Assembly (NCBI GenBank): GCA_049965515.1
Contig: JBMFWG010000040.1
Location: 1 to 16,408 of the forward strand
Source: UBA4572 sp049965515
Lineage (GTDB): Bacteria; Nitrospirota; Leptospirillia; Leptospirillales; Leptospirillaceae
Reading direction: 5' to 3'
DNA length: 16,408 nt
The notes beneath the pieces were generated by a model. The model had not been told where the DNA came from. It did no database searches and saw nothing but the letters and a program-made list of their open reading frames with translations. Position 1 is the first letter of the stretch. Each line of letters begins with the position of its first letter. Shown piece after piece: positions 1 to 8,427 of this stretch. Made by a program: the position numbers and the translations under genes.

Positions 1-75
1 GCCCTCCGTTGCACCATCCTCAGCGGACGCTACGAGGACTTCTGGGAAAGGCGCGCTCTCAAGCAGGCGGCATGA
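1..75 (+). CDS. C-terminal end of an unidentified protein (partial)
   Basis: Frame 1 is open from the window edge to a TGA at 73-75 and gives 24 residues ending in YEDFWERRALKQAA. The coding-like, charged and aromatic sequence runs into a sharply more AT-rich stretch straight after the stop, which fits a real gene end. The family cannot be identified from so short a tail. It points toward the minus-strand array, so the two units converge. No clear terminator hairpin with a T-run follows it. Confidence 0.35.
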   Translation, partial: ALRCTILSGRYEDFWERRALKQAA

Positions 76-89
76 CCTTAAAACAGGTA

Positions 90-310
90 TCAATCATGAA
101 CTTTATAGAATCTCACAAATCTGACGTGCACCCTCCCCGACCCTTCTCCTGCCTCCCTCTTCCCGCTCCCTCCCGCCCCGCCTTTTTTTCCGCGGACCAC
201 CAGATACACCGCGGGCAAGACCAGAAGGGTCATCGCCGTTGAGCTTGCAGCGACTCGGGCAGACACCCATCAATGGGGACTCTTCCCGAGCCACTCCCAC
301 TACGTCCTGC
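90..310 (-). pseudogene. Decayed C-terminal fragment of an RND efflux transporter
   Basis: On the minus strand, one frame open from 269 to the TGA at 90-92 reads SSTAMTLLVLPAVYLVVRGK and then a low-complexity Gly/Lys/Arg tail. The block STxxTLLVLPxxY is the typical last transmembrane segment of HME-type (CusA/CzcA-like) RND permeases. Just upstream, in a second frame at about 275-310, a Gly/Ser-rich stretch (GSGSGRVPI) resembles the GTGSEVxxPL loop that precedes that helix in intact proteins, which suggests at least one frameshift. Most of the usual 1000-plus residues is missing; rmuC occupies the adjoining DNA. The identification rests on about 20 residues, so it is tentative. It is probably what remains after a rearrangement or insertion. 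Confidence 0.45.
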
Positions 311-423
311 GAAACCTCCGGTCCCCTCTCTCCGCCTCGGCCCCTCTTCGACACTTTCAGCACGTCCAGGTTCCGCTCCGGACCCCAATTGGTGGACCTC
401 ATCAGGACACACCCAGACGTCGT

Positions 424-2286
424 CTAGACGGACTCAGATGTCTCATCATCCACGCCACTCTCCCCCATGGGGAGCATCCTCTCTTCGGAAGGAGCCTCCT
501 CCTGCCGCCCTCCTTTTCGAGGCCGACCTCTCCGTCCCCCTCGAGTCAACTCCGGCAAGGCCGGGTTTTCACCGTCCTGGCCATCGGAGAGGTCCATCGC
601 CTCAGGAGAGGAAGTCCCTGATGGAAGCGACTTCGTGGGGCTGACGCCCAACTCTTTTAACATCTCAGCCTGGCGAATCACATTGCCTTTATTTCGGCAG
701 AGCTTGTTCCAGGCCTCCTGGTAGGAGTCTCGGGCTTGGTCGATTCGCAGCCCCACCTTCTGGAGCTCCTCCACAAAGGTGCTGAGACGGTCATAAAATT
801 CGGCACCCCGGCGGGCGATCTCCTGGGCATTGGCCTTCTGGTCCTCCTGACGCCAGAGGTGCGCCACCGTCCGAAGGACAAAGAGCAAAGTCGAGGGGCT
901 GACAAGCAGGACATTCTTTTCCCACGCGTCGGCAAAAAGTCCTCCATCATTTGTGACGGCCAGCATAAAAGCCGGTTCCACCGGCACGAACATCAGGACA
1001 AAGTCGATGGAGTTCAGATTGTGCAGCGCCTGATATTTCTTTGCCGAAAGGTCTCCAATATGGCGCCGTAACGAATCCACGTGCCTTTTCAAGGCCGCCT
1101 GGCGTTCGGCTTCATCGACGGCCCCCACATAGTCGACATAGGCATTCAGCGACACCTTTGAGTCAATAATGAGATGACGGTCTTCGGGGAGATGGATCAC
1201 GACATCGGGCTGGGCTCGGCTGCCATCCTCCCGGGTGTGGCTCTCCTGGGTCTCGTAGTCGACCCCTTTGCGAAGCCCGCTTCCCTCAAGAACATTATTG
1301 AGAAGTACCTCTCCCCAGTTTCCCTGGGTCTTCCCGGATCCCTTCAGGGCCCGGGTCAGATTCTGGGCCTCGTCGCTCAGGGTCCGATTGAGCTCCATCA
1401 GCTGGTTCACCTGGGCATGGAGGGCGGAGCGATCTTTCCCTTCCTTGACATAGACCTCTTCGACCTTGGCCTGGAACTCCCCAAGCTTGAGCTTGACGGG
1501 GTCGAGAAGTCCCTTGAGCGCCTCCTGGTTCTGTTGGCTGAACCGCTGGCTCTTTTCCTCAAGGATCTCCGAGGCCAGATTTTTGAATTGGGTCGACAGC
1601 GTCTCCCGGGCCTCCATTAGAAGGGCCATCTTCTCCTCGTAGCTCTTTTTGGACTCCTGGACAAATGTCTCAAGGGCTTGGAGATTCACCCTGAGGGTCG
1701 ACTCTGAGGTCTGAAGTGCCTCCTTTTTTTGGATCTCCGAGGCCAGGCGAACTCGGATCTCCTCAAGCTCTTTCGTCAGACTCTTGATTACTCCGCTCTC
1801 TTCGGCATGCTCGACCTTGAGGCGAGCCCATTCCGCTTGCCCTTCCTTGAGCTGGCGTTGGAGCTCCTCCAGAAGCCTCCGCTTCTCCTCCTCCCCCTTC
1901 CGGGATTCCGCGAGAGAAGTCCGAAGCGCAAGGACTTCAGCATTCAACCCCGACTCGGAAGCCTGGAGAGCCTCCTTCTTTTTTGTCTCCTCCTCGAGGC
2001 GACTCCTAAGCTCCGCCACCGACTGCTCCAGGCGCCGAACCGCCTCGGCATCTCCCGCCTGGGCCACCTTGAGGCCATTGACCTCTTCCTGGGCCCCTTT
2101 CAGAGCCGACTCCAGTTCGGGGAGTCGCCGTTCCTTCTCCTTCAGGAGAGTGAGCTCCTCGTCAACCTTCCTGCGGGCCGCCTCTTCCGCTCTCTGACCT
2201 TGCCCCCGACTCAGGATGAGTGAGACGGCGAATCCCGCTCCGGCCCCCACGAAAAACAGACCAAGATAAAGAAGGGAATGGGCCAT
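424..2286 (-). CDS. rmuC: DNA recombination protein RmuC, membrane-anchored
   Basis: 620 residues. A hydrophobic N-terminal anchor (about 4-25) is followed by a long coiled coil (about 30-300) and the RmuC domain (about 300-560). The domain carries the family motif QGNWGE (321-326) and a PD-(D/E)xK-like core with D361, D375 and K377 in the IIDSK block. RmuC proteins limit inversions and recombination between repeats and are thought to act as or with nucleases. The start is ATG with GAGAGGAG just upstream. Two oddities are visible: the coiled coil contains a duplication (about residues 88-140 repeated at 172-224), and the tail carries a basic RGRPRK AT-hook-like motif near 586-591. It lies 111 bases after the SbcC-like gene on the same strand, so read-through co-transcription is possible. 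Confidence 0.93.
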   Translation of the reverse strand: MAHSLLYLGLFFVGAGAGFAVSLILSRGQGQRAEEAARRKVDEELTLLKEKERRLPELESALKGAQEEVNGLKVAQAGDAEAVRRLEQSVAELRSRLEEETKKKEALQASESGLNAEVLALRTSLAESRKGEEEKRRLLEELQRQLKEGQAEWARLKVEHAEESGVIKSLTKELEEIRVRLASEIQKKEALQTSESTLRVNLQALETFVQESKKSYEEKMALLMEARETLSTQFKNLASEILEEKSQRFSQQNQEALKGLLDPVKLKLGEFQAKVEEVYVKEGKDRSALHAQVNQLMELNRTLSDEAQNLTRALKGSGKTQGNWGEVLLNNVLEGSGLRKGVDYETQESHTREDGSRAQPDVVIHLPEDRHLIIDSKVSLNAYVDYVGAVDEAERQAALKRHVDSLRRHIGDLSAKKYQALHNLNSIDFVLMFVPVEPAFMLAVTNDGGLFADAWEKNVLLVSPSTLLFVLRTVAHLWRQEDQKANAQEIARRGAEFYDRLSTFVEELQKVGLRIDQARDSYQEAWNKLCRNKGNVIRQAEMLKELGVSPTKSLPSGTSSPEAMDLSDGQDGENPALPELTRGGRRGRPRKGGRQEEAPSEERMLPMGESGVDDETSESV

Positions 2287-2397
2287 GATGGCTCCTCTCT
2301 AACAAAAAAAGATGGTTCCACGCTAAAGTGGACAGAGGGAAAGCGGCTTGCCGATCTCCCTCCGGAAAGGCCCGGAGAAAGAGTCGCCCGCCAAGGA
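2287..2397 (-). other. Gap between sbcC-like gene and rmuC, with a small hairpin
   Basis: This 111-base spacer contains a perfect 6-bp inverted repeat (CTCCGG/CCGGAG, 2360-2377, 6-base loop). No T-run follows the repeat in the minus direction. A weaker 5-bp stem lies nearer rmuC, with a T7 run six bases beyond it. Neither is convincing as a terminator. I see no clear promoter for rmuC. Confidence 0.3.
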
Positions 2398-5300
2398 TCA
2401 GGACTCCTGAATTTCGTGAATCTGGCAGTCGGGAAGAACCTCCCGGGCCAGGTCAACCATGTGTCGGTGATGGGTAAAGAACAGGACCTGGGAGGCGTGC
2501 GCCGACTCTCCGAGGACCAAAAAAGCCAAACGGCTCCTTTCATCATCAAGGTTGACGAAAAGGTCGTCGGCCAGAAAGGGAAGGGGTTCGGCCAGGGCAT
2601 TGTGGCGCCGGACAGCGGCCAGACGGAGAGAGAGGTAGAGGACATCGAGGGTTCCGTCGGAGAGGGACTCGGTGTCGAGGCTGGTCCCATCGGGCCGTCC
2701 CGCCCGGAGAACCGGGGATCCCCGGTCGTCGAAGTCGGCCTGAAGACCCCGGTACCGGCCTCCCGTCATCGTCTCAAAAAGACGCGAACCCTCCTGGAGA
2801 AGAGGGCCCTGGGTCCTCTCGCGGTAGAGATCCATCGCCCGCCTGAGAACCGTTTCCATGGCGGTGAGCCGGAGGTAGTCCGTGACCCGGACGGACATCG
2901 ATGCCAGGACGCCCTCAGCCTCCTGTTCGAGATCCACAGAGAGCCCCTGAAGCCGCTGATCGGTCTGGACAGTGAATGCCGCCTGCTCGGAGAGGGCGCG
3001 TTCAAAGGCCTCCACAAGAAGACTTTTCTTTTCCTGTGCCTCGGCCACTCCCCGACGGAGAGCCTCGGCATTCACGCCCTCCGTCCGGGCCAGGATCGTC
3101 TCGAGACTGTCCCCCTCCCCTTCGGAGAGAATCTGGCCTTCGAGATCCTCCTGCTCCTTCCTCAGAGCGGCCTTCTCCCGGGATTGCTCCTCGATCCGGG
3201 CCAGATCCTCCGGATCGGAAGCTCCCGCATCACGGGAGAGTGTCCCAAGGAGAGACTGGCTTTGCCGAAGGCTTTTTTCGGCCCGGAGCTTTTCCTTTTC
3301 GAGCTCCCGAATCCTCTCATCAAGGGCCTTGGACCGAACCATGTTGTCGCGGTTTTTCCGGGAGAGGTCGATCAGGCGAGTCGCCCCCTCAAGCGATCCC
3401 GGAGGATCCCCCGAAAGCCCCGCCCGCATCCAGAGGTCATGGACGGTATGGGAAAAGACCCGTTCATCGTCCTCCATCTTCCGGATCCGGTCGGACAGAC
3501 CTCGAAGCTCTTCAAACACGACAGCCAGCCTTCGGAGGGCGTCAATCCGTGCCCGGGACTCCGTCTCCCCAATCCCCTCCGGGAATCCTCCTCCCCGAAG
3601 GGCCTCCCGGAAGTCCCTTTCCCAGTGGTCGATCGCCTTGCGGTGCTCTGCCAGGTCCTCTTTTTTCTGGAGGACACTCCGAGCCCTCTCCTTCAGAAGA
3701 TTGGCATCGGAGTCATGGCGCTTTTTCAGCTCTCGCCCCTCCATCAACACCGCCTCGAGGCGAGCCTTGATCTCCGAGAGAGGCGCAGCCGTCAGACGGT
3801 CCACCCCCGAATTTTTTCTCCCGGCCGGGAAGAGGCCCAGACGGAGAAAAAGAGCGGCCGCCTCCTGGCGAATCTCTGCCTCCTCCTCCCTCGCCTCTTC
3901 GAGAAGGAGGCGGTCTGAGACCAGCTTCTCCTCCTGAAGGGAGAGCGCTTCCCGGCTCTTTTGCCAGGAGCGAAGAGCCGGGGGGAGCGGCTCGGGGCGG
4001 CCGGAGCCCCCGATCCGGACAAACCCCGGGGACCAGAGAGCCGCCCAGTCAGCCGCGAGCGGGGCAATCTCCCCGGTGATGGCCTGAAGACGAGCGAGAC
4101 TCTCTTCCCGGAGACGGGCACAATCCTCCCTTTCCCGACGGAGGAGGGACATCTCCGCCGCCTCCTGGGCATGGGAGCGAAGGGCATCAGAGGCCCGATC
4201 GGAGTCCCCAATGGCCCGGGCCACATGGCGGGCCCGCTCCAGCGGCGTGGAGGCCTTCTGGGGGAAGGCCGCTCGGCAGAGCTCCTCTTGTTCCGTCTCC
4301 CCGGCGATGTGGCGACGGACCAGAAGGTCAAAGACGCGGTCCCGATGATCGCGAATCTCCTGAAGCTTTGAAGTGGAGACGACGCTCCCCTCTCCCCCGA
4401 GACGGCGAATCTTTGAGGCCAGCTCCCTCTCTCTCTTCTCCAGGGCCTCGATCTCCTGGCGAAGGCTCGACTCCCGGTCAAAGAGAGCGCCGAATCGGCG
4501 CTCGAAGTCCTGTACCGTCGAATCGGAGGGGGCCCTCATGGCCCGAAGATCCCGCATCTCTCCCGAGGGGCACCCCAGGGACTGGACGTTCTCGGAGAGA
4601 CGCCGGGCCTCCGCCTCGATCGACTTCTCCATCCGGGCAAGACCAGGAGAGCGCTCAGAAAGACGCGCCACCCGTTCATAGAGAGCCTCGATCGGGGGAA
4701 GATCCGGAGGGGGCGGCAGATCGTCCCTCTCCTTCTGGAGAAGGGCAAGGTCGTTCTCCGCGCGCGTGAGGGTCCGGAGCGTTTCCTCAAGAAGGGAGTC
4801 CAGGCTTGTCTTTTTCTCCAGAAGGGACTCGATCGTCTTCAGCCGGGCCTCCGCAGGAAGACGGTCCGGAAGGGCGGACAGATCCTCCGTCCACCCCAGC
4901 CCCTCCATCAGATGGACGATCTCCAGACGATACCCCTCCCGCTCTTCCCGGCGACGGGGGAGCTCAGACTGGCTTTGGGCGATCGCTCCCCGTCGTCCTT
5001 CCAGGGGCTCAAGGTCTTTTTCCAGAAGAGCGAGGGACTCCTCGACCGGGGAGAGTCTTTTCTTCTCGAGAAGATCGGCCATGCTCTTGTCGAGGCGAAT
5101 CACCTCCTCGGAGGCGGCCCGGAGATCACTTTCCGCCCGGATCCGGCGGTCGAAGGCCTCCTGGGGAAGGAGAGGGACCGTGGACAAGGATTCGAGTCGT
5201 TCCATGAGGGCCCGATACCGGGCCTTTTTCGGCAGGATCCGGAGAATCGTCTCCCCGGTGCGGATCTCCTGGCCGACCTCGGCCTGTTCCCGCCGGAGCC

Positions 5301-5955
5301 GGTCGACCTCGCCCTTCAGCCGGCGTCGTTCGGCCTCGAGGCGCTTGTACTCCGCCGGAGAGAGCATGCGATCCCGGGCAGCCTTCCGGAGATCCCCATA
5401 ACGGGCGAGGAGGGTGTTTAAAATCTTCGTCCGTCCCCGGGCCGTAAAGAGCTCTTCTCTCTCGGCAGAAAGCGCCTCGATCCTTTTCCGGAGACCGACG
5501 ATTCCGGCGCCTGCCTCCACAAGGCCCGTCCCCAGCCCACCTCCATCGGCAAGGAGGGAGAGGGCAAACTCCCGCAGGCGGACCCCGTTCAGCGAGAAGA
5601 GGCGTTCAAACTCCTCCCGGTCCATTCCTCCCGTAAAGGGGGAGAGGGCTTGAGGGTCGAGGGGAGTCCCCGTGCCATCCACAAAGGCCCCCTTGCCCCG
5701 GCGCTTCCGCAAGAAGGAGAGGCGGCTGCCGTCGGCCGCCACAACCTCTCCTCCGATCAGAAGATCGGCGGCATCGAAGCGAAAATGGTCCTCAAGGGTG
5801 CGGGGAAACCCAAAGAGAAGGCTCGACACCGCCCGAAGGGTCGTACTCTTTCCCGCTTCATTGGGGCCATAGATCAGATGGAACCCCGGTCCGAGGGTGA
5901 GGGTGCGATGATGGAAGGGCCCATAAGCCAGAAGGTCGAGGCGGTCGAGTCTCAT
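2398..5955 (-). CDS. SbcC/YhaN-like SMC-type ATPase (partner of the SbcD-like nuclease)
   Basis: 1185 residues. The N-terminus has a Walker A motif GPNEAGKST (30-38). The centre is long and charged, rich in coiled-coil helices. The C-terminus carries an ABC signature-like LSDGT (about 1098), a Walker B PFLADD (about 1126) and a following H-loop histidine in FFTHHRH. This arrangement, and the opening LLAYGPF, match the YhaN type (AAA_27) rather than E. coli SbcC. No CxxC zinc hook is present: the few cysteines are isolated. The start overlaps the nuclease stop by four bases (ATGA), so the two are translationally coupled, as usual for SbcDC/YhaON pairs. The expected role is ATP-dependent opening and processing of DNA ends or hairpins in the cytoplasm. 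Confidence 0.88.
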   Translation of the reverse strand: MRLDRLDLLAYGPFHHRTLTLGPGFHLIYGPNEAGKSTTLRAVSSLLFGFPRTLEDHFRFDAADLLIGGEVVAADGSRLSFLRKRRGKGAFVDGTGTPLDPQALSPFTGGMDREEFERLFSLNGVRLREFALSLLADGGGLGTGLVEAGAGIVGLRKRIEALSAEREELFTARGRTKILNTLLARYGDLRKAARDRMLSPAEYKRLEAERRRLKGEVDRLRREQAEVGQEIRTGETILRILPKKARYRALMERLESLSTVPLLPQEAFDRRIRAESDLRAASEEVIRLDKSMADLLEKKRLSPVEESLALLEKDLEPLEGRRGAIAQSQSELPRRREEREGYRLEIVHLMEGLGWTEDLSALPDRLPAEARLKTIESLLEKKTSLDSLLEETLRTLTRAENDLALLQKERDDLPPPPDLPPIEALYERVARLSERSPGLARMEKSIEAEARRLSENVQSLGCPSGEMRDLRAMRAPSDSTVQDFERRFGALFDRESSLRQEIEALEKRERELASKIRRLGGEGSVVSTSKLQEIRDHRDRVFDLLVRRHIAGETEQEELCRAAFPQKASTPLERARHVARAIGDSDRASDALRSHAQEAAEMSLLRREREDCARLREESLARLQAITGEIAPLAADWAALWSPGFVRIGGSGRPEPLPPALRSWQKSREALSLQEEKLVSDRLLLEEAREEEAEIRQEAAALFLRLGLFPAGRKNSGVDRLTAAPLSEIKARLEAVLMEGRELKKRHDSDANLLKERARSVLQKKEDLAEHRKAIDHWERDFREALRGGGFPEGIGETESRARIDALRRLAVVFEELRGLSDRIRKMEDDERVFSHTVHDLWMRAGLSGDPPGSLEGATRLIDLSRKNRDNMVRSKALDERIRELEKEKLRAEKSLRQSQSLLGTLSRDAGASDPEDLARIEEQSREKAALRKEQEDLEGQILSEGEGDSLETILARTEGVNAEALRRGVAEAQEKKSLLVEAFERALSEQAAFTVQTDQRLQGLSVDLEQEAEGVLASMSVRVTDYLRLTAMETVLRRAMDLYRERTQGPLLQEGSRLFETMTGGRYRGLQADFDDRGSPVLRAGRPDGTSLDTESLSDGTLDVLYLSLRLAAVRRHNALAEPLPFLADDLFVNLDDERSRLAFLVLGESAHASQVLFFTHHRHMVDLAREVLPDCQIHEIQES

Positions 5956-7202
5956 GAGGTCTCCTCCCGGGAGAGAAGTGTCCGAAGGGCGGCGAAGATC
6001 TCTCCGCGATCAGGGAAGAGGGTCTCGGGGGCCCCGGGAGAGAGTCGGGAGCGGAGGGACTCGGGAAGACGACCCCGCAACTCCTCGAGGTCGGCGGCAA
6101 CCAGTGTCTCCAGGGCCGTCTCATCCCCCATCAACTCCGCGACGATGGAAAAGAACTCCTCCCCTCCTCCCCTCTCCTTCGCGGGGTCCTCCCCCGGAGG
6201 AGGAAGAATTCGCCCAACAACCTTTTCGATCCAGATCTCTCCGGAGAGAAGCTCCCCTGCTGCCTCGTCCACCAGGTCCCGAAGGGCCCTCGAACTTTCC
6301 AGGGGACCCGAGGCGAGGGCAGTTTGGCCAAAGAGGGTCACGCGCACGACGGCCGGCCTTTCTCCCGACTGGCGGAGCGTCTCCGCCAGTCGGCTCCGGA
6401 CCCGGTCTCCGGCCTCCCGGAGGCTCTCGGAACCATCGAGGTCGACGTCAACTCGGTGCCACCGGACCACGTCGAGGGGAACAAGGTCGCAGGAAACAAC
6501 CTTCCCGTCCCGAACCTCCACCAGAACCGCCCCCTTGGGGCCCGTTTCCCGGGCGTGGCGTCCCTGGAGATTTCCCGGATAGACCACATAGGGATCCCGG
6601 GAGACGATCTCTCCCTTGTGGATGTGGCCCAGGGCCCAGTAGTCGTAATCCCGGGCGGCAAGGTCGGCCAGGGTGCACGGAGCATAGACATCATGGTCGG
6701 GAGAGCCGCCCAGGGAGGTGTGCAAAAGGGCAATATTGAAATATCCCTTCCGGGGAGAGGGAAATTCCCGGGCCAGGTTGTCGTTGACCGGTCCGTCGCG
6801 CAGGCTCTGGCCCGTCACCGCCACGCCGCACTCCTTGAGGAGGAGTGTCTCGGGGGCACGGGAGGAAAAGATCCGGGTATTCCCGGGAAGGTCAAGGAGG
6901 GAGGTCATCCGGTTGCCGGCATCGTGGTTCCCCAACACCAAAGCTACGGAAATCCCGGCATCGGCCAACCGCGACAGCTCCCGCCGAAGGAAGAGGGCAA
7001 TCTGCATGTTGGGGGTGTCGTGGTCGTAGAGGTCCCCCGCCAAAAGGAGGAAAGAGACGCGCTCGGACAGGGCCAGATCCACAAGCTGGGAGAAGGCCTC
7101 CCGGCTGGCCCGGCGGATCCGGGCGATCGCCTCCGGATCCGAAAGGGCGAGATTGCGAAGGGGGCTGTCGAGATGGATGTCGGCGGCGTGCAGGAACTTC
7201 AT
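5952..7202 (-). CDS. SbcD/YhaO-type DNA exonuclease (metallophosphoesterase)
   Basis: 416 residues. All the calcineurin-like phosphoesterase motifs of Mre11/SbcD are present: D8-x-H10, GDLYD with D57, GNHD (91-94), the catalytic-site H161 in LLHTS, and GHIH (192-195). These bind two metal ions, usually Mn, and cleave DNA. A C-terminal capping region of about 170 residues follows. The length and the coupled YhaN-like ATPase favour the YhaO/YhaN subtype. The start is ATG, with AAAGGA seven bases upstream. A 138-base gap separates it from the cold-shock gene. That gap holds a TCCGGCCGGA palindrome (7277-7286) and no convincing promoter. Confidence 0.9.
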   Translation of the reverse strand: MKFLHAADIHLDSPLRNLALSDPEAIARIRRASREAFSQLVDLALSERVSFLLLAGDLYDHDTPNMQIALFLRRELSRLADAGISVALVLGNHDAGNRMTSLLDLPGNTRIFSSRAPETLLLKECGVAVTGQSLRDGPVNDNLAREFPSPRKGYFNIALLHTSLGGSPDHDVYAPCTLADLAARDYDYWALGHIHKGEIVSRDPYVVYPGNLQGRHARETGPKGAVLVEVRDGKVVSCDLVPLDVVRWHRVDVDLDGSESLREAGDRVRSRLAETLRQSGERPAVVRVTLFGQTALASGPLESSRALRDLVDEAAGELLSGEIWIEKVVGRILPPPGEDPAKERGGGEEFFSIVAELMGDETALETLVAADLEELRGRLPESLRSRLSPGAPETLFPDRGEIFAALRTLLSREETS

Positions 7203-7340
7203 CCTCGGGTCCTTTCAGAAAAGTTGGAGCCGGAGCCACCGACTCCTGTGATTCTTGCCCCTCTCTCATCCTCTTATCCGGCCGGAGCGAGAGGGTCCGG
7301 GTGACGCCCGGAAAAAAGGTCGAATCCCCCTCCCAGGCCG

Positions 7341-8303
7341 TTAAAGGGCTCGTCCATAGGCCTCAAAGAACTCCCTCAGGGAAAAGGCCTCGACCCGGCG
7401 GTCGCGCTCGTCTCCCGAAACCCGGACAAATCCTTTCCAGTTAAGTCGTTCGAGGCAGTTCTTGCAAACCCTGAGCGCACGGATCGTCACCGATCCTCCG
7501 GGGCTCACGAGCTCGAACTGACCATCGGTCCGGGTCGACACCACATACCGGTGCCCCCGGCCGCTCTGGCGCATCGCCTCAAGCGTCCGGCAATTGGCGA
7601 TATGAAAACGGGGTCCCCCGTCTTCGGAGCCGAAGGAGAGCCGGCGAAAAGACCGCCAGCTCTCGTCAATATCCAGATCATCGAAGGCCGAGAGGTTCGG
7701 TGTCCGGATGTAGAGGAGCACCCGACGGTCCTTGAAGGCCAGGGTCCCGTCCGGAAGAAGACGAACGTCTCCCTCCACCACATCAAGACCCCGGGAGGAG
7801 AGGTCGGCGGCCTCCCTCGCCGACACAATGTCCTGGGGGAGGGGGTCAAGAGGGGTGACGGGGGGCGGGGAAAAGTGTCCCAGTCGGAGCGCTCCCATCA
7901 GAGTCCGAAGACGGGCAAACTCTTGATGGGACTCAAACCGGGGAAGAAAAAAAGACGCACGAAAGGAGACATCATCCTCGCCGGGGGAGGGTGACGACCT
8001 TCCCGGAGAGCCCCCTCCCCGGGGGGATACCGTCCTTCCCGGGGCTGTCTTTCCGGGAGAGTCTGGCTCCTTTGGGGCCCCCTCCTCGCCCGAGACTGTC
8101 TCGTCAATTCGGCGCACATTGGCCGCCAATGGACCCTGAGGCCCTTGGGAGATCTCGAGGTTGACCCTCTCTCCCGCGGCGAGCACCTTGAGCCCCTTGG
8201 CCTGAATCGCCGACCCGTGGACAAAGATTTCCGAACCATCCTCCATGAGAATGATTCCATACCCCTTGACGGGATTGTACTCCTTGACGCGCCCCTTGGG
8301 CAT
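7341..8303 (-). CDS. Cold-shock-domain protein with putative zinc-binding C-terminal domain
   Basis: 320 residues. Residues 1-66 form a cold-shock (OB-fold) nucleic-acid-binding domain: KGYGII takes the RNP1 place, EIFVHGSAI the RNP2 place, and GPQGPLAANV closes the fold. Two usual aromatics are replaced (the W at E8 and an F at I17), so RNA or ssDNA binding may be altered. Residues 70-115 are a disordered Pro/Gly/Ser linker. Residues 120-320 form a separate domain with FHIANC (H234, C238) and CKNC (C280, C283), a possible zinc-binding set, and an EFFEAY end. I have a sense of having seen this C-terminal pattern elsewhere but cannot name it. The ATG is preceded by GGAGGGG. It sits 124 bases downstream of the ZorB-like gene, where a Zorya system would carry its nucleic-acid effector. 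Confidence 0.8.
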   Translation of the reverse strand: MPKGRVKEYNPVKGYGIILMEDGSEIFVHGSAIQAKGLKVLAAGERVNLEISQGPQGPLAANVRRIDETVSGEEGAPKEPDSPGKTAPGRTVSPRGGGSPGRSSPSPGEDDVSFRASFFLPRFESHQEFARLRTLMGALRLGHFSPPPVTPLDPLPQDIVSAREAADLSSRGLDVVEGDVRLLPDGTLAFKDRRVLLYIRTPNLSAFDDLDIDESWRSFRRLSFGSEDGGPRFHIANCRTLEAMRQSGRGHRYVVSTRTDGQFELVSPGGSVTIRALRVCKNCLERLNWKGFVRVSGDERDRRVEAFSLREFFEAYGRAL

Positions 8304-8427
8304 CTATTGCCCCTCCGTTACACAGCCAAAGGCCTTATCCGCCTCTTCCCCAGGAGAGAAAGGCAAAGAGTTCCGGCTCATTGAATGTGAATCCCTTCCC
8401 TTCTGGGGCTTTTCGCTTCTCTCCGGC

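Noticed and set aside
103..412. Minus-strand ORFs of 60 and 99 residues downstream of rmuC
   Set aside because: Low-complexity Gly/Arg products. The meaningful signal here is the RND-like fragment in a different frame.
2278..3918. 546-residue plus-strand ORF
   Set aside because: It is antisense to the SbcC-like gene, whose Walker, signature and H-loop motifs are clear. The plus-strand product is a Pro/Gly/Arg/Leu-rich shadow typical of high-GC DNA.
4766..5421. Plus-strand ORFs of 169-211 residues inside the SbcC-like gene
   Set aside because: Extremely Arg/Ser-rich antisense shadows with no domain and no ribosome site of note.
2398..5955. Zinc hook of SbcC/Rad50
   Set aside because: No CxxC motif occurs anywhere in the protein, so it is treated as the hookless YhaN type.
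6324..7304. 326-residue plus-strand ORF
   Set aside because: Antisense to the SbcD-like gene, in which all phosphoesterase motifs are intact.
7296..7312. Hairpin TCCGGG/CCCGGA in the gap before the SbcD-like gene as a terminator
   Set aside because: The adjacent homopolymer is an A-run on the plus strand and precedes the stem on the minus strand, so it fits a terminator on neither strand.
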